From positions 4,278,001 to 4,342,000 of the forward strand of contig NZ_CP107989.1 of NCBI RefSeq assembly GCF_041435015.1: 64,000 nt of DNA, given 5' to 3'. This document shows positions 1-9,520 of the stretch, piece after piece. Positions within the stretch are counted from its first letter, which is position 1. The number at the start of each line of letters is the position of its first letter. Position numbers and translations under genes: made by a program. Under the pieces are notes generated by a model. The model saw only the letters and a program-made list of their open reading frames with translations, was not told where the DNA came from and searched no databases. Source of the stretch: Streptomyces canus (GTDB lineage Bacteria > Actinomycetota > Actinomycetes > Streptomycetales > Streptomycetaceae).

Positions 1-290
1 TCACGGAACGTCAGCGACATCGACCCGGAGAAGTCCTCGATCGGGGAGATCTCCTCGAAGATCTCCTCCAGACCGGACTTGGTGGGGACGTCCTGACCTG
101 ACTCCAGAGCCTCCTCGACCCGACTCTGCCAAGCGGTGTTCCCGAGCAGCCAGTCAAAGCTCTCGGTCTGCAGCGCGAGCAGGTTGGGAACCTCGAGAGG
201 CTCCTTGATCTTTGCAAAAGAGATGCGCAGCGGGGCGGTGCTGGCGGCGTTGTTCGTATTCGCGGTCGAGGCAGTGCGCGAGGCGGCCAA
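1..290 (-). CDS. rpoB: RNA polymerase beta subunit, N-terminal 96 codons (runs off the left edge)
   Basis: This is the beginning of the catalytic beta subunit of RNA polymerase. The minus-strand reading opens with a TTG codon at 290 and gives [14 protein letters not shown], then [19 protein letters not shown] and [20 protein letters not shown], the standard start of streptomycete RpoB. A Shine-Dalgarno GGAAGGA sits 7 bases before the TTG, which fixes the start. The frame stays open to the window edge. It lies downstream of rplJ-rplL in the same direction but 560 bases away, and a promoter-like pair (474-502) lies in the gap, so rpoB is probably served both by read-through and by its own promoter. 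Identity is certain; only the 3' part is missing. Confidence 0.97.
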   Translation of the reverse strand, partial: MAASRTASTANTNNAASTAPLRISFAKIKEPLEVPNLLALQTESFDWLLGNTAWQSRVEEALESGQDVPTKSGLEEIFEEISPIEDFSGSMSLTFR

Positions 291-473
291 GAGGGGGTCC
301 TTCCGAGGGCTCGGACTCACTACGCGCTCCCCGGACCCTCACCCACGGCACAGAGACAGGTATCTCCGGTTCGGCCGAAAGGCCAGCTCAGAGATGGTCC
401 GATCATCGATGCTCAGGCGAGGGCAGACCCCTGGTGACGGGCAGGGGGCAGCTAACAGGCAGCGCAAAGGGTC

Positions 474-502
474 AGTGTAGCCACTTGGCGCACTGATGTC
501 CA
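474..502 (-). promoter_or_regulatory. Probable rpoB promoter
   Basis: On the minus strand TGGACA (497-502) is followed after exactly 17 bases by TACACT (474-479), close to the vegetative sigma consensus. It would give an rpoB leader of roughly 175-180 bases. Predicted from sequence only. Confidence 0.5.
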
Positions 503-775
503 GCCCTGCTTTTCTGCCCAGTCTTCAAAAACTCTCGCTGCCCTCAACGTCCTCGGCATGCCTGCCCTCAACGCACGTTGATACTGCCCTCTTCGTCGCC
601 GATCCATGCCTCGGATTCGGACCGTTCTGGCGACGCGTCCTGAGAATTGCGCGCTGCGTACGGTTCGTCAAGACCCCCCAGCCCGAACCAGGCCGTTCGG
701 GAGACACGACGAAGATCACCATACCCCCCGCCCTGGAGGGGGCAAGGTAACCGTGGCCGCGCCCCCAGGAACGCC

Positions 776-809
776 GAAGAGCGACCACCCGGATGGATGA
801 TCGCTCTTC
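776..809 (-). promoter_or_regulatory. Hairpin between rplL and rpoB (attenuator or processing site)
   Basis: GAAGAGCGA and TCGCTCTTC form a perfect 9-bp stem with a 16-base loop just downstream of rplL. No T-run follows, so partial termination or RNA processing is likelier than a full stop. In E. coli an attenuator and an RNase III site occupy the same place; the parallel is inference. Confidence 0.5.
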
Positions 810-851
810 AGTGCTTGCGCGTTACAGGCCCAGCGGGACCTGTGAGAGGTG

Positions 852-1235
852 TTACTTGACCTCGACGGAGGCGCCGGCGCCCTTGAGGGACTCGGCGGCC
901 TTCTCGGCGGCTTCCTTGGCGACCTTCTCGAGAACGGGCTTGGGGGCGCCGTCCACGAGGTCCTTGGCCTCCTTCAGACCCAGGGAGGTCAGCTCACGCA
1001 CGACCTTGATGACCTGGATCTTCTTCTCGCCGGCACCCGTGAGGATGACGTCGAACTCGTCCTGCTCCTCGGGGGCCTCGGCAACGGCGGCCGGACCGGC
1101 CGGGCCGGCGACGGCGACCGCGGCGGCGGCGGTGACGTCGAACTTCTCCTCGAAGGCCTTCACGAACTCGGAGAGCTCGATGAGGGTCATCTCCTCGAAC
1201 TGCGCGAGCAGGTCTTCCTGGCTGAGCTTCGCCAT
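852..1235 (-). CDS. rplL: 50S ribosomal protein L7/L12
   Basis: L7/L12 forms the flexible dimers of the ribosomal stalk that recruit translation factors. The product is 127 residues, the normal length. It starts [16 protein letters not shown] (N-terminal dimerisation domain), continues through an Ala/Pro/Gly-rich hinge at about 45-60 and ends with the C-terminal domain ([20 protein letters not shown]). An upstream in-frame start exists, but the ATG at 1235 has GGAAGGA nine bases before it and matches the family. It follows rplJ by 126 bases in the same transcript; L10 and L7/L12 bind each other. Confidence 0.98.
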   Translation of the reverse strand: MAKLSQEDLLAQFEEMTLIELSEFVKAFEEKFDVTAAAAVAVAGPAGPAAVAEAPEEQDEFDVILTGAGEKKIQVIKVVRELTSLGLKEAKDLVDGAPKPVLEKVAKEAAEKAAESLKGAGASVEVK

Positions 1236-1361
1236 GATGGGCGATCCTTCCACTAATTCGGCTGGTGCCGGTATGTACATGTCTGGCGGGCGTACGTTCG
1301 GCCCGCGACGACCGTCACCTCAGGCGGGACGCCTCAGGCAGCGATCATTTCGGGAGCCGAA

Positions 1362-1892
1362 TTACTCGGCACCGCCCTGCTCGTCCTGCTTGGCACGAAG
1401 CGCGTCCACGGTGCGGACGAGCTTCGACGGGAGCGCCTGGAAGACCTGAGCAGCCTGAGTCTGCTTGCCCTTGAAGGCGCCCGCCAGCTTGGCGAGCAGA
1501 ACCTCGCGGGACTCGAGGTCCGCAAGCTTCTTGATCTCGTCGGCGGACAGCGCCTTGCCGTCAAGGACACCGCCCTTGATGACGAGGTTCGGGTTGTCCT
1601 TGGCGAAGTCACGAAGACCCTTCGCCGACTCCACCGGGTCACCGGTGACGAAGGCGACCGCCGTCGGACCGTTGAACAGGTCGTCGAGCGTCGTGATCCC
1701 GGCCTCGTTGGCCGCAATCTTGGTCAGCGTGTTCTTCACCACGGCGTACTGGGCGTTCTCACCGAGCGAACGACGCAGCGTCTTGAGCTGCGCCACGGTG
1801 AGACCCCGGTACTCGGTCAGCACGGCGGCGTTCGAGCTGCGGAACTGCTCCGTCAGCTCGGCTACCGCGGCAGCCTTGTCGGGCCTTGCCAT
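1362..1892 (-). CDS. rplJ: 50S ribosomal protein L10
   Basis: L10 anchors the L7/L12 dimers to the ribosome. The product is 176 residues beginning [17 protein letters not shown], with the conserved [16 protein letters not shown] segment at about 28-45 and a C-terminal helix that binds L7/L12. The frame extends far upstream, but the ATG at 1892 is preceded by GGAAGGAGG at ideal spacing and agrees with homologues. It heads a rplJ-rplL transcript with a long structured leader (1893-2129), where the L10-L12 complex is expected to bind its own mRNA and repress translation. Confidence 0.98.
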   Translation of the reverse strand: MARPDKAAAVAELTEQFRSSNAAVLTEYRGLTVAQLKTLRRSLGENAQYAVVKNTLTKIAANEAGITTLDDLFNGPTAVAFVTGDPVESAKGLRDFAKDNPNLVIKGGVLDGKALSADEIKKLADLESREVLLAKLAGAFKGKQTQAAQVFQALPSKLVRTVDALRAKQDEQGGAE

Positions 1893-2129
1893 AGAGCGTC
1901 GGCCTCCTTCCGGGTGATGAGGACCGCTCAGAAGGGGCTGAACAAACGAAACGCCCCGGCGCAGGCGCACGGGGCGTAACTCGACCGGCATCACATACGC
2001 AATGCATGTGGTCCAGGAGCGACTTCCACATTCACCTGCGCGGGTCGTCCGCGGTTTCAGCGGATCCTTCGGCCACTGCACCCTCTTGCGAGAACACAGC
2101 AACGACCAGCGGTCTTTGGCTTCTGTAGG
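1893..2129 (-). promoter_or_regulatory. rplJ 5' leader, probable L10 leader
   Basis: About 240 bases separate the promoter-like element from rplJ. They include a hairpin whose CGCCCCG (1952-1958) and CGGGGCG (1970-1976) arms pair perfectly. A structured leader bound by the L10-L12 complex is known in many bacteria (Rfam L10_leader); assignment here rests on position and the visible stem. A covariance search would settle it. Confidence 0.5.
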
Positions 2130-2159
2130 AGCGTACGTGACCGGATCCCTGTCAAGCAA
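2130..2159 (-). promoter_or_regulatory. Possible rplJL promoter
   Basis: The minus strand reads TTGCTTGACA with TACGCT downstream (2130-2135). Spacing is 18 from TTGCTT, or an unusually short 14 from TTGACA. The true start point is uncertain. Confidence 0.35.
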
Positions 2160-2176
2160 ATCCGGTCCTACGACGC

Positions 2177-3034
2177 TCAGCCGTTCTGGAGTCCCTTCAT
2201 CATCTCGGCCAGGTCCGCGGTGTCCTTCGCGGGCGGGGCCGTGACGGTCACCGGCTTGTTGTAGTCGAGGAAGGTGATGGTCATGTCGAGCGGGCCCTTG
2301 GTGGCGTCGCCCTTCATCCGGAACTGCTTGGTGTGGTTCTCGCCGTCGATCCAGGTGTCCATCGCGAACTTGTCGACGCCCAGCTTCTCGTACTGCTGGA
2401 GGCTCTTCTCACGCAGCTCGCGGGTGGTCTTGTCCTGGGCCTTGAAGGAGGCCTTGAGTTCGTCGAGGGTGACGGTGCCCGAGTAGTGGGTCGTCTTGAC
2501 ACCGTCGACGGTCTCGGTGCCGACCTTCTTCACGTCCTTGGCACCGGTGAGGAAGGTGGACTCGGCGGCCGGGTTCTGGTCGGCCTGGCCGGCGCCGGGC
2601 GCGGCCCCGCCGAGGGCCTTGTCGCCGAGCGCGGACAGGTCGAACTTGATCCAGCTCTTGCCGTCCATCTCCTTGGCCATCTCGGCGTTCCCGCCGATGT
2701 ACATGGCCTTGTCGACGAGCCGGACCTCGACGCTGCCCTGCGTGCCCTGGTCGGGTGCGGTCATCTTCATCGTCATCGCGACGTCGGGCTTGGTCCGCAT
2801 GGAGGCCTCGGCCACGACGCGCCCCTGCTCGGGCAGCTGGCCCTTCATGCGGTAGCGGAAGGACTTGATGGCGTCCGTGTTCTTCGCCGCCTTGGCGACC
2901 GCGGCCGCGGGAGTCATCTCCGGGGACTCGTCGCCCCCCTTGGAACAGCTCACCGCACCCGCGGCGAGAGCCACGGCGGCGAGCCCGGCGCCGATGGTCC
3001 GACCGCGCACGGAACGTCGTACAGAAGTAGCCAT
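2177..3034 (-). CDS. Secreted lipoprotein, LolA/LppX-like
   Basis: The 285-residue product is an exported lipoprotein of unknown ligand. The N-terminus has basic residues, a hydrophobic stretch [13 protein letters not shown] and a lipobox ending at Cys30 (AVSC). The mature part alternates beta-strand-like segments of the kind seen in LolA/LppX-type lipid-binding barrels ([55 protein letters not shown]). The ATG at 3034 is chosen because a G-rich ribosome site precedes it and the signal peptide starts there. The neighbour at 3125 is a distant paralogue in the same direction. Family assignment is inference from pattern, not a search. Confidence 0.8.
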   Translation of the reverse strand: MATSVRRSVRGRTIGAGLAAVALAAGAVSCSKGGDESPEMTPAAAVAKAAKNTDAIKSFRYRMKGQLPEQGRVVAEASMRTKPDVAMTMKMTAPDQGTQGSVEVRLVDKAMYIGGNAEMAKEMDGKSWIKFDLSALGDKALGGAAPGAGQADQNPAAESTFLTGAKDVKKVGTETVDGVKTTHYSGTVTLDELKASFKAQDKTTRELREKSLQQYEKLGVDKFAMDTWIDGENHTKQFRMKGDATKGPLDMTITFLDYNKPVTVTAPPAKDTADLAEMMKGLQNG

Positions 3035-3124
3035 TGATTCCCCCCAAGGAACACATGGTCGATTCACAGCAAGACCGCGAGCTTAACCGAGAGGCGCGCG
3101 AGGGGTCCGTGAATTCCCTGCGGC

Positions 3125-3964
3125 TCAGGTGGGGTTGGTGCTCGACTGTGACAGGAGGGTCTTGAAGTCCTCGGTGTCGGCGGCCGGCGGCTTCTGTACG
3201 GCGACCTTGACGCCGTAGTCGCTGTAGTGGGCGGTCTGGGTCACCCTGCCGTTCGTGGTGCTGGTCTTCTCGACCTTCTTGACCAGGAGGTTCTTCTCGT
3301 TGATCCAGATGTCGACGGTCTCGGCGGTGACGTCGGCGTCCTGGAGGCGCCGTCGCAGCTCGGTGTCGGTGACGTCCTCCACCCGCACGGTGCCGGCGTA
3401 GTGCGTGGCGGCCTGGCCGCCCACGGTCTCCCGGCCGAGCTCGCGCACGTCCCCGGAGTCCAGCAGCAGTCTCACCGACTGGTTGGGGGTGGTGGAGCGC
3501 ATCTGGTCGGCGAGGTCGGCGCCGCCGCCGAGGGTCTTCAGGTCGTCGTAGGCGTACCTGAGCCAGTGCTTGCCGCCCATTTTCGCGGCGAAGGTGTCGC
3601 CCATGCGCGCGTAGTAGGCGTCGGAGAGGTAGCGGGCCTCCATGGAGGTGACGCCGAGGCCGCGCATCGTCTCGGCCGCGGTGCCGCCGGTGTAGTCGAG
3701 GGTGAGGCTGCCGGAGAGGCCGTCGCGCCACGCGAGGACGCCGTCGGCGGTGAGGGACAGCTGGGTGCCCATCACGGTGGTGGACCGCACCCGGGCCGTC
3801 GCGGCCCGCTCGGTGGAGTGCTCGGCGGTGCGCAGGGCCGGGAGGGCGGCGGGGGCCGAGGCGGGGCGCTTGTCCTCCGGCTCGTCGGAGGAGCCCGAGG
3901 ACGTGCAGGCGGCCAGCCCCGTCAGCGCGGCGGCCGTCGTGAGCCAGACCGTCGTCCTCTTCAT
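3125..3964 (-). CDS. Secreted lipoprotein, paralogue of the preceding gene
   Basis: The product is 279 residues, with a signal peptide (MKRTTVWLTTAAALTG) and lipobox LAAC (Cys20), so it should be anchored on the outer face of the membrane. After a Ser/Pro/Glu-rich linker the mature domain shows the same layout as its neighbour (THYAGTVRVEDV, VDIWINEKNLLVKKVEK, HYSDYGVKVAVQKPP), so the two are diverged tandem duplicates. It lies between rplJ and rplA but is probably a separate unit, because a strong hairpin (4031-4060) closes the rplA transcript just upstream. Ligand unknown. Confidence 0.8.
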   Translation of the reverse strand: MKRTTVWLTTAAALTGLAACTSSGSSDEPEDKRPASAPAALPALRTAEHSTERAATARVRSTTVMGTQLSLTADGVLAWRDGLSGSLTLDYTGGTAAETMRGLGVTSMEARYLSDAYYARMGDTFAAKMGGKHWLRYAYDDLKTLGGGADLADQMRSTTPNQSVRLLLDSGDVRELGRETVGGQAATHYAGTVRVEDVTDTELRRRLQDADVTAETVDIWINEKNLLVKKVEKTSTTNGRVTQTAHYSDYGVKVAVQKPPAADTEDFKTLLSQSSTNPT

Positions 3965-4030
3965 GCGTCCCCCTGGTGCAAGTGCCCTGCTCGCACGCTA
4001 ACCCAGAGCACAGCGCCCGCACATGCGAAC

Positions 4031-4060
4031 GGGCCCCGCACCTGGAGAGGTGCGGGGCCC
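4031..4060 (-). terminator. Hairpin terminator after rplA
   Basis: GGGCCCCGCACCT and AGGTGCGGGGCCC form a perfect 13-bp stem with a 4-base loop right after the rplA stop codon. There is no U-tract, as is common in Streptomyces. Confidence 0.8.
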
Positions 4061-4077
4061 GGGAACCTGCCGGTGTC

Positions 4078-4803
4078 TCAGACCGCGGCCGGGTCCTCCT
4101 CGACGAGGAGGTTGCGGGTGCGGTTGGAGTCGAGCGGAATGCCGGGGCCCATCGTGGTGCTGATGGCGGCCTTCCTGATGTAACGACCCTTGGCGGCGGA
4201 CGGCTTCAGACGGAGGATCTCCTCCAGCGCCGCGCCGTAGTTCTCCACCAGCTTGGTGTCGTCGAACGACGTCTTGCCGATGATGAAGTGCAGGTTCGAG
4301 TGCTTGTCGACGCGGAACTCGATCTTGCCGCCCTTGATGTCGTTGACAGCCTTGGTGACATCGGGGGTGACGGTGCCGGTCTTGGGGTTCGGCATGAGAC
4401 CACGGGGACCGAGCACGCGGCCGAGGCGGCCGACCTTGCCCATGAGGTCCGGGGTGGCGACGACGGCGTCGAAGTCCAGACGGCCCTTCGACACCTCGTC
4501 GATGAGCTCGTCGGCGCCGACGATGTCGGCGCCCGCGGCACGAGCGGCCTCGGCACGGTCACCGGTCGCGAAGACCAGGACCCGGGCGGTCTTACCGGTG
4601 CCGTGCGGGAGGTTCACGGTGCCACGGACCATCTGGTCGGCCTTGCGCGGGTCGACACCCAGACGGAAGGCGACCTCGACGGTGCCGTCGAACTTGGACG
4701 TGGAGGTCTCCTTGGCGAGACGGACGGCCTCGAGCGGGGCGTACAGCTTCTCCCGGTCGATCTTCTCGTCCGCAGCGCGAAGGGCCTTGCTGCGCTTGCT
4801 CAC
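4078..4803 (-). CDS. rplA: 50S ribosomal protein L1
   Basis: L1 forms the mobile L1 stalk near the ribosomal E site and can repress its own operon. The product is 241 residues, the usual actinobacterial length. It starts [21 protein letters not shown] at a GTG (4803) with AGGAG five bases upstream. The signature loop [20 protein letters not shown] is present at about 122-141. Longer in-frame extensions upstream overlap rplK and are discarded. It follows rplK by 83 bases, an ordinary rplK-rplA operon. Confidence 0.98.
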   Translation of the reverse strand: MSKRSKALRAADEKIDREKLYAPLEAVRLAKETSTSKFDGTVEVAFRLGVDPRKADQMVRGTVNLPHGTGKTARVLVFATGDRAEAARAAGADIVGADELIDEVSKGRLDFDAVVATPDLMGKVGRLGRVLGPRGLMPNPKTGTVTPDVTKAVNDIKGGKIEFRVDKHSNLHFIIGKTSFDDTKLVENYGAALEEILRLKPSAAKGRYIRKAAISTTMGPGIPLDSNRTRNLLVEEDPAAV

Positions 4804-4886
4804 AACTGCTCCTGTGTGTTCTGAAAGGAGTCGTGGTACGGGCCGAGCAGGCCCTGCCACTTCTGCTTTGTACGGGGGGTTGGGGC

Positions 4887-5321
4887 TCAGCCCTCGACCG
4901 TGACGCCCATGGAACGCGCGGTGCCGGCGATGATCTTCGCGGCGGCGTCCAGGTCGTTGGCGTTGAGGTCGGGCATCTTGGTGGTGGCGATCTCGCGGAC
5001 CTGCGCCTGGGTGATCTTGGCGACCTTGGTCTTGTGCGGCTCGCCGGAGCCCTTCTCCACGCCCGCGGCCTTGAGGATCATCTTGGCGGCCGGCGGCGTC
5101 TTGGTGATGAAGGTGAAGGAGCGGTCCTCGTAGACCGTGATCTCCACCGGGATCACCCAGCCACGCTGCGACTCGGTCGCGGCGTTGTACGCCTTGCAGA
5201 ACTCCATGATGTTGACGCCGTGCTGACCCAGCGCGGGGCCGACCGGCGGAGCCGGGTTGGCGGCACCGGCCTGGATCTGGAGCTTGATGAGCCCCGTGAC
5301 CTTCTTCTTCTTGGGAGGCAT
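4887..5321 (-). CDS. rplK: 50S ribosomal protein L11
   Basis: L11 binds the GTPase-associated region of 23S rRNA and is needed for RelA activation and thiostrepton binding. The product is 144 residues. The N-terminal domain carries the Pro-rich helix ([20 protein letters not shown]) and the C-terminal domain the rRNA-binding motif ([25 protein letters not shown], quoted in part). It starts with ATG at 5321 after a GGACC/GGAG-like site. A strong intrinsic terminator lies between it and nusG, so rplKA is transcribed separately from secE-nusG. Confidence 0.98.
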   Translation of the reverse strand: MPPKKKKVTGLIKLQIQAGAANPAPPVGPALGQHGVNIMEFCKAYNAATESQRGWVIPVEITVYEDRSFTFITKTPPAAKMILKAAGVEKGSGEPHKTKVAKITQAQVREIATTKMPDLNANDLDAAAKIIAGTARSMGVTVEG

Positions 5322-5428
5322 AGCTCTCCGGGTCCTTTCGATTCGGGTCCTGCCTGCGTTCGGTAGGCCGGGAAGCCACTCCGGACGCAGGCATACCGCA
5401 CAACGATAGCGGGTATAGATGCGCGGCC

Positions 5429-5478
5429 AAAAACCGAGCAGGTCAGACAGGCTGCGAAAGCCCGTCTGACCTGCTCGG
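5429..5478 (-). terminator. Rho-independent terminator after nusG
   Basis: CCGAGCAGGTCAGAC pairs perfectly with GTCTGACCTGCTCGG (15 bp) and is followed on the minus strand by TTTTT. It lies immediately past the nusG stop and before rplK. Confidence 0.92.
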
Positions 5479-5499
5479 AAGCATGCGGTCCGCAGAACC

Positions 5500-6348
5500 T
5501 CAGTTCTTCTGGATCTGGTCGAAGCTCAGCTCGACCGGGGTCTCGCGGCCGAAGATCTCGACGAGGCCCTTGACCTTCTTCGAGTCGGCGTTGATCTCGT
5601 TGATCGTGGCCTGGAGGGTGGCGAAGGGGCCGTCGGTGACGGTGACCGAGTCGCCGACCTCGAAGTCCAGCACCTGGACCTCGACCTTGCGCTGCGGAGC
5701 GGGCTTGCCCTCGGCCTCGGCGGCTTCGCGGGCGGCCTTCTCCTCGGCCTCCGGGGCGAGCATCTTGACGATCTCGTCCAGGGTCAGCGGGTACGGGTCG
5801 TAGGCGTTGCCCACGAAGCCGGTGACGCCGGGGGTGTTGCGGACGACGCCCCAGGACTCGTTCGTCAGGTCCATGCGCACCAGCACGTAGCCGGGGAGCT
5901 TGTTCTGGCGGATGGTCTTGCGCTCGCCGTTCTTGATCTGCGCGACCTCTTCCTGCGGCACCTCGGCCTGGAAGATGAAGTCCTCGACGTTCAGCGAGAC
6001 GGCACGCTGCTCGAGGTTGGTCTTCACGCGGTTCTCGTAACCGGCGTAGGTGTGGATGACGTACCACTCGCCGGGAAGGGTCCGCAGTTCCTCGCGCAGG
6101 GCGGCGACGGGGTCGACCGGCTCGGCCGGCTCTTCCTCGACCTCTTCTTCGTCCTCGTCCTCGACGGCCTCGACGTCGCCGCCGGACTCGTCCTCGACGT
6201 GGAGGGCGGATTCCTCGGCGGGCTCGCCCGCCTCGGCGTCGGCAGCCTCGACCTCGTCCAGGTCCTCGTCCGCGCCCTCGACGATGTCGAGCTCGTCGTC
6301 GACAGACTCGTCGGGCTCGATGGCGTCGTTCAGGTTCTGGTCAGACAC
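5500..6348 (-). CDS. nusG: Transcription termination/antitermination factor NusG
   Basis: NusG binds RNA polymerase and links it to Rho or the ribosome. The 282-residue product has an actinobacterial acidic N-terminal extension (about 1-82, rich in Glu/Asp), the NGN domain from about 93 ([21 protein letters not shown]) and a C-terminal KOW domain from about 228 ([19 protein letters not shown]). ATG at 6348 is the only sensible start. It follows secE by 81 bases, with a terminator-like hairpin in between, the usual secE-nusG pair. Confidence 0.97.
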   Translation of the reverse strand: MSDQNLNDAIEPDESVDDELDIVEGADEDLDEVEAADAEAGEPAEESALHVEDESGGDVEAVEDEDEEEVEEEPAEPVDPVAALREELRTLPGEWYVIHTYAGYENRVKTNLEQRAVSLNVEDFIFQAEVPQEEVAQIKNGERKTIRQNKLPGYVLVRMDLTNESWGVVRNTPGVTGFVGNAYDPYPLTLDEIVKMLAPEAEEKAAREAAEAEGKPAPQRKVEVQVLDFEVGDSVTVTDGPFATLQATINEINADSKKVKGLVEIFGRETPVELSFDQIQKN

Positions 6349-6389
6349 GGTGGCTGCTTCTTCCTGGATACTTTGGGGTGGAACATGCG

Positions 6390-6418
6390 AAAAGGGGCGC
6401 CGGTAACCTCGGCGCCCT
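6390..6418 (-). terminator. Hairpin with T-run between secE and nusG
   Basis: AAGGGCGCCGA and TCGGCGCCC-type arms pair around a short loop and are followed on the minus strand by TTTT. It could partly uncouple nusG from secE or sit in the nusG leader. Confidence 0.6.
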
Positions 6419-6429
6419 TCGCTCTGTGC

Positions 6430-6714
6430 TCAGCCGAATACGTACTTGGCGGCGTGGTTGAGTCCATAGTCAATCACGGTCACCAGACCGATCATGACGA
6501 GGACGAAGACGATCACCACGGTCGTGTACGTCGTCAGCTGGTTCCGCGACGGCCAGACGACCTTGCGGAGCTCTGCGACGATCTGCCGGTAAAAGAGCGC
6601 GAGGCGCTTCAGCGGGCCCTTCTTGGCGCGCTTGCCACCCTTGCGGGTCTTCTTGGACTCCGGCGCCTCATCCTGGGCATCAGGCGTATCAATGGAGCCC
6701 ACGGCGTCCGCCAT
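6430..6714 (-). CDS. secE: Preprotein translocase subunit SecE
   Basis: SecE clamps SecY in the membrane channel for protein export. The product is 94 residues: a charged cytoplasmic N-terminus (KKTRKGGKRAKKGPLKRL), the conserved amphipathic helix ending VVWPSRNQL (about 52-60) and one membrane helix at about 63-85 (TTVVIVFVLVMIGLVTVI). Length and topology fit the single-helix form found in most bacteria. It sits between tRNA-Trp and nusG, the typical actinobacterial arrangement. Confidence 0.97.
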   Translation of the reverse strand: MADAVGSIDTPDAQDEAPESKKTRKGGKRAKKGPLKRLALFYRQIVAELRKVVWPSRNQLTTYTTVVIVFVLVMIGLVTVIDYGLNHAAKYVFG

Positions 6715-6822
6715 TCGTCCTCACCTGTTCCCGGGTCGTGGCCGTGCCGCGCCCGGTTGGAGCCGCACGGCGGTGCATTGCTGAACGTACATGCGCACAC
6801 ATCCTGGCGAAGGTGTGTGTAG

Positions 6823-6895
6823 CAGGGCCGGAGGGACTTGAACCCCCAACCGCCGGTTTTGGAGACCGGTGCTCTACCAATTGAGCTACGACCCT
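6823..6895 (-). tRNA. tRNA-Trp (anticodon CCA)
   Basis: The minus strand folds as a cloverleaf of 73 bases. Acceptor AGGGTCG pairs with CGGCCCT, the anticodon loop is CTCCAAA and the T loop is GTTCAAG. CCA is not encoded. Confidence 0.97.
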
Positions 6896-7142
6896 TTGTG
6901 CGTCCCCCAACGTACCGCATCCGACCGGGTGCTCGGTGTGCACCGGCTGGGTGGGCTGCTGAAGGCCAACGAGGTGAGAGTGTACGTGGTCCGCGGGCCC
7001 TCGTCGAACAGAAAGCGCCCGTACGGGCCTTGGGGACGGAAGATCACCCAGCGTGCGAGGCGAATCCGGACGGTTGTTCAGCAGTTGTTCAGTCTGTGAA
7101 ACCCGCGTGCCGGGGGAGTTTCCGGTCTGAAACGATGGGCCC

Positions 7143-8369
7143 ATGAGCGCTGCAACCCCTCCCACCGAGCGCCGGGTCTCCGCCCGAGTCGGCGCGATCT
7201 CCGAGTCCGCCACTCTCGCCGTGGACGCCAAGGCCAAGGCCCTCAAGGCCGCCGGACGTCCGGTGATCGGCTTCGGCGCCGGCGAGCCCGACTTCCCGAC
7301 CCCGGACTACATCGTCCAGGCCGCCATCGAGGCCTGCTCGAACCCCAAGTACCACCGCTACACCCCGGCCGGCGGCCTTCCCGAGCTGAAGGCCGCGATC
7401 GCCGCGAAGACGCTGCGTGACTCCGGCTACGAGGTCGACGCGTCCCAGATCCTGGTGACCAACGGCGGCAAGCAGGCGATCTACGAGGCCTTCGCCGCGA
7501 TCCTCGACCCGGGCGACGAGGTCATCGTCCCGGCGCCGTACTGGACGACGTACCCGGAGTCGATCCGGCTGGCCGGCGGTGTCCCGGTGGAGGTCGTCGC
7601 CGACGAGACGACCGGCTACCGCGTCTCCGTCGAGCAGCTGGAGGCGGCCCGCACCGAGAAGACGAAGGTCGTGCTCTTCGTCTCCCCCTCCAACCCGACC
7701 GGTGCCGTCTACAGCGAGACCGACGCCGAGGCGATCGGCCGCTGGGCGGTCGAGCACGGCCTGTGGGTGCTGACCGACGAGATCTACGAGCACCTCGTCT
7801 ACGGCGACGCGAAGTTCACCTCGCTGCCCGCGCTCCTGCCCGAGCTGCGCGACAAGTGCATCGTCGTCAACGGTGTCGCGAAGACGTACGCCATGACGGG
7901 CTGGCGCGTGGGCTGGATCATCGGCCCCAAGGACGTCGTCAAGGCCGCGACCAACCTCCAGTCGCACGCCACGTCCAACGTGTCGAACGTCGCCCAGGTC
8001 GCGGCCCTCGCCGCGGTCTCCGGCAACCTCGACGCGGTGGCGGAGATGCGCACCGCCTTCGACCGCCGCCGCAAGACCATCGTGCGGATGCTCAACGAGA
8101 TCGACGGCGTGCTCTGCCCGGAGCCCGAGGGCGCCTTCTACGCCTACCCCTCGGTCAAGGCCCTGCTCGGCAAGGAGATCCGCGGCAAGCGCCCGCAGGA
8201 CACGGTCGAGCTGGCCGCGCTGATCCTGGAGGAGTCCGAGGTCGCGGTCGTCCCGGGCGAGGCCTTCGGCACGCCGGGCTATCTGCGGCTGTCGTACGCC
8301 CTGGGTGACGAGGATCTCGTCGAGGGCGTCTCGCGGATCCAGAAGCTGCTGGCGGAGGCGCAGGACTGA
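7143..8369 (+). CDS. aspC: Pyridoxal-phosphate aminotransferase, aspartate type (class I)
   Basis: This enzyme transfers an amino group between aspartate and 2-oxoglutarate, or a related pair. The 408 residues show the class I fold: substrate-binding [12 protein letters not shown] at 43-54, [10 protein letters not shown] at 181-190, cofactor Asp/Tyr in [10 protein letters not shown] at 211-220, the Schiff-base lysine K247 in [13 protein letters not shown], and the carboxylate-binding Arg in GYLRLSYAL near the C-terminus. The start ATG lies just after a convincing intergenic region facing tRNA-Trp, and a strong terminator follows. Substrate range could include prephenate; aspartate is the family default. 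Confidence 0.92.
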   Translation: MSAATPPTERRVSARVGAISESATLAVDAKAKALKAAGRPVIGFGAGEPDFPTPDYIVQAAIEACSNPKYHRYTPAGGLPELKAAIAAKTLRDSGYEVDASQILVTNGGKQAIYEAFAAILDPGDEVIVPAPYWTTYPESIRLAGGVPVEVVADETTGYRVSVEQLEAARTEKTKVVLFVSPSNPTGAVYSETDAEAIGRWAVEHGLWVLTDEIYEHLVYGDAKFTSLPALLPELRDKCIVVNGVAKTYAMTGWRVGWIIGPKDVVKAATNLQSHATSNVSNVAQVAALAAVSGNLDAVAEMRTAFDRRRKTIVRMLNEIDGVLCPEPEGAFYAYPSVKALLGKEIRGKRPQDTVELAALILEESEVAVVPGEAFGTPGYLRLSYALGDEDLVEGVSRIQKLLAEAQD

Positions 8370-8380
8370 GCCCGCCGTGA

Positions 8381-8412
8381 AAAGCACCCCCTCAGTGAGG
8401 GGGTGCTTTTTT
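8381..8412 (+). terminator. Rho-independent terminator of the aminotransferase gene
   Basis: AAAGCACCCCCTC and GAGGGGGTGCTTT form a perfect stem with a tiny loop, followed by TTTTTT. The A-run on the other side could make it bidirectional. Confidence 0.93.
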
Positions 8413-8479
8413 GTGCGAGCAAGACCACTAAAGGGGAAAGCGCTACCGGGACACCGGTGACGTACGGCAGGATCCTGGA

Positions 8480-9520
8480 ATGGAGCGTGTACGTGATGTC
8501 TCTGAGCTGCCGAAAGCCCATCTGCACCTGCACTTCACCGGGTCGATGCGCCCGGCGACGGTTCTGGAACTGGCCGACAAGTACGGGGTACGGCTGCCCG
8601 AGGCGCTGACCGAAGCACTGACCAGCGGGGAACCGCCGAAACTGCGGGCGACGGACGAGCGGGGCTGGTTCCGTTTCCAGCGGCTGTACGACGCGGCCCG
8701 CTCGTGTCTGCGCGAGCCCGAGGACATCCGGCGGCTGGTGCGGGAGGCCGCGGAGGAGGATGTGCGCGACGGCTCGGGGTGGCTGGAGATCCAGGTCGAC
8801 CCGACGTCGTACGCACCCCGGCTCGGCGGGCTGATCCCGGCGCTGGAGATCATCCTGGACGCGGTGGAGACGACCTCGCGCGAGACCGGGCTCGGGATGC
8901 GGGTACTGGTCGCCGCGAACCGCATGAAGCATCCCCTGGACGCCCGCACGCTGGCCCGGCTGGCGGTGCGGTACGCGGACAAGGGCGTGGTCGGCTTCGG
9001 ACTCTCGAACGACGAACGCCGGGGCATGGCACGGGACTTCGACCGCGCCTTCAACATCGCGCGCGAGGGCGGGCTGCTGTCGGCGCCGCACGGTGGCGAG
9101 TTGGCCGGACCGTCGTCGGTACGGGACTGTCTCGACGACCTGGACGCGACCCGGATCGGCCACGGGGTGCGCGCGGCGGACGACCCGCGGCTGCTGAAGC
9201 GGCTGGCGGACCGGCAGGTGACGTGCGAGGTGTGCCCGGCGTCGAATGTGGCGCTCGGTGTGTACGAGAAGCATGAGGACGTGCCGCTGCGGAAGCTGTT
9301 CGAGGCCGGGGTGCCGATGGCGCTGGGCGCCGACGACCCGTTGCTGTTCGGGTCCCGGCTGGCCGCGCAGTACGAGATCGCCCGGCAGTATCACGGCTTC
9401 TCGGACGCGGAGCTCGCGGAACTGGCCCGGCAGTCGGTACGGGCTTCGGCGGCGCCGGAGGACATGAAGGCCAAGCTGCTGTCGGGAGTGGACGACTGGC
9501 TCAGCCAGCCGGCCTCTTGA
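8480..9520 (+). CDS. add: Adenosine deaminase family protein
   Basis: The product should hydrolyse adenosine (or a close relative) to inosine with a zinc ion. In 346 residues the metal and catalytic set is present: H14 and H16 in AHLHLHFTGS, H204 and E207 in SAPHGGE, H228 in RIGHGV and D285-D286 in LGADDPLL, each in the expected order and spacing. The first motif reads LHFTGS rather than the usual HLDG, so the substrate pocket may differ. ATG at 8480 follows a GGCAGGA site. It stands alone between the aminotransferase terminator and a TetR gene on the other strand. Confidence 0.88.
   Translation: MERVRDVSELPKAHLHLHFTGSMRPATVLELADKYGVRLPEALTEALTSGEPPKLRATDERGWFRFQRLYDAARSCLREPEDIRRLVREAAEEDVRDGSGWLEIQVDPTSYAPRLGGLIPALEIILDAVETTSRETGLGMRVLVAANRMKHPLDARTLARLAVRYADKGVVGFGLSNDERRGMARDFDRAFNIAREGGLLSAPHGGELAGPSSVRDCLDDLDATRIGHGVRAADDPRLLKRLADRQVTCEVCPASNVALGVYEKHEDVPLRKLFEAGVPMALGADDPLLFGSRLAAQYEIARQYHGFSDAELAELARQSVRASAAPEDMKAKLLSGVDDWLSQPAS

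Larger units (their letters stand above)
291..851. other. rplL-rpoB intergenic region
   Basis: These 561 bases hold no convincing gene. Reading on the minus strand they contain, in order, the hairpin at 776-809, the promoter-like element at 474-502 and about 180 bases of rpoB 5' leader. Confidence 0.8.

Noticed and set aside
2409..4022. 537-codon minus-strand frame across both lipoproteins
   Set aside because: It is out of frame with two genes that have signal peptides and lipoboxes, and its composition is a GC shadow.
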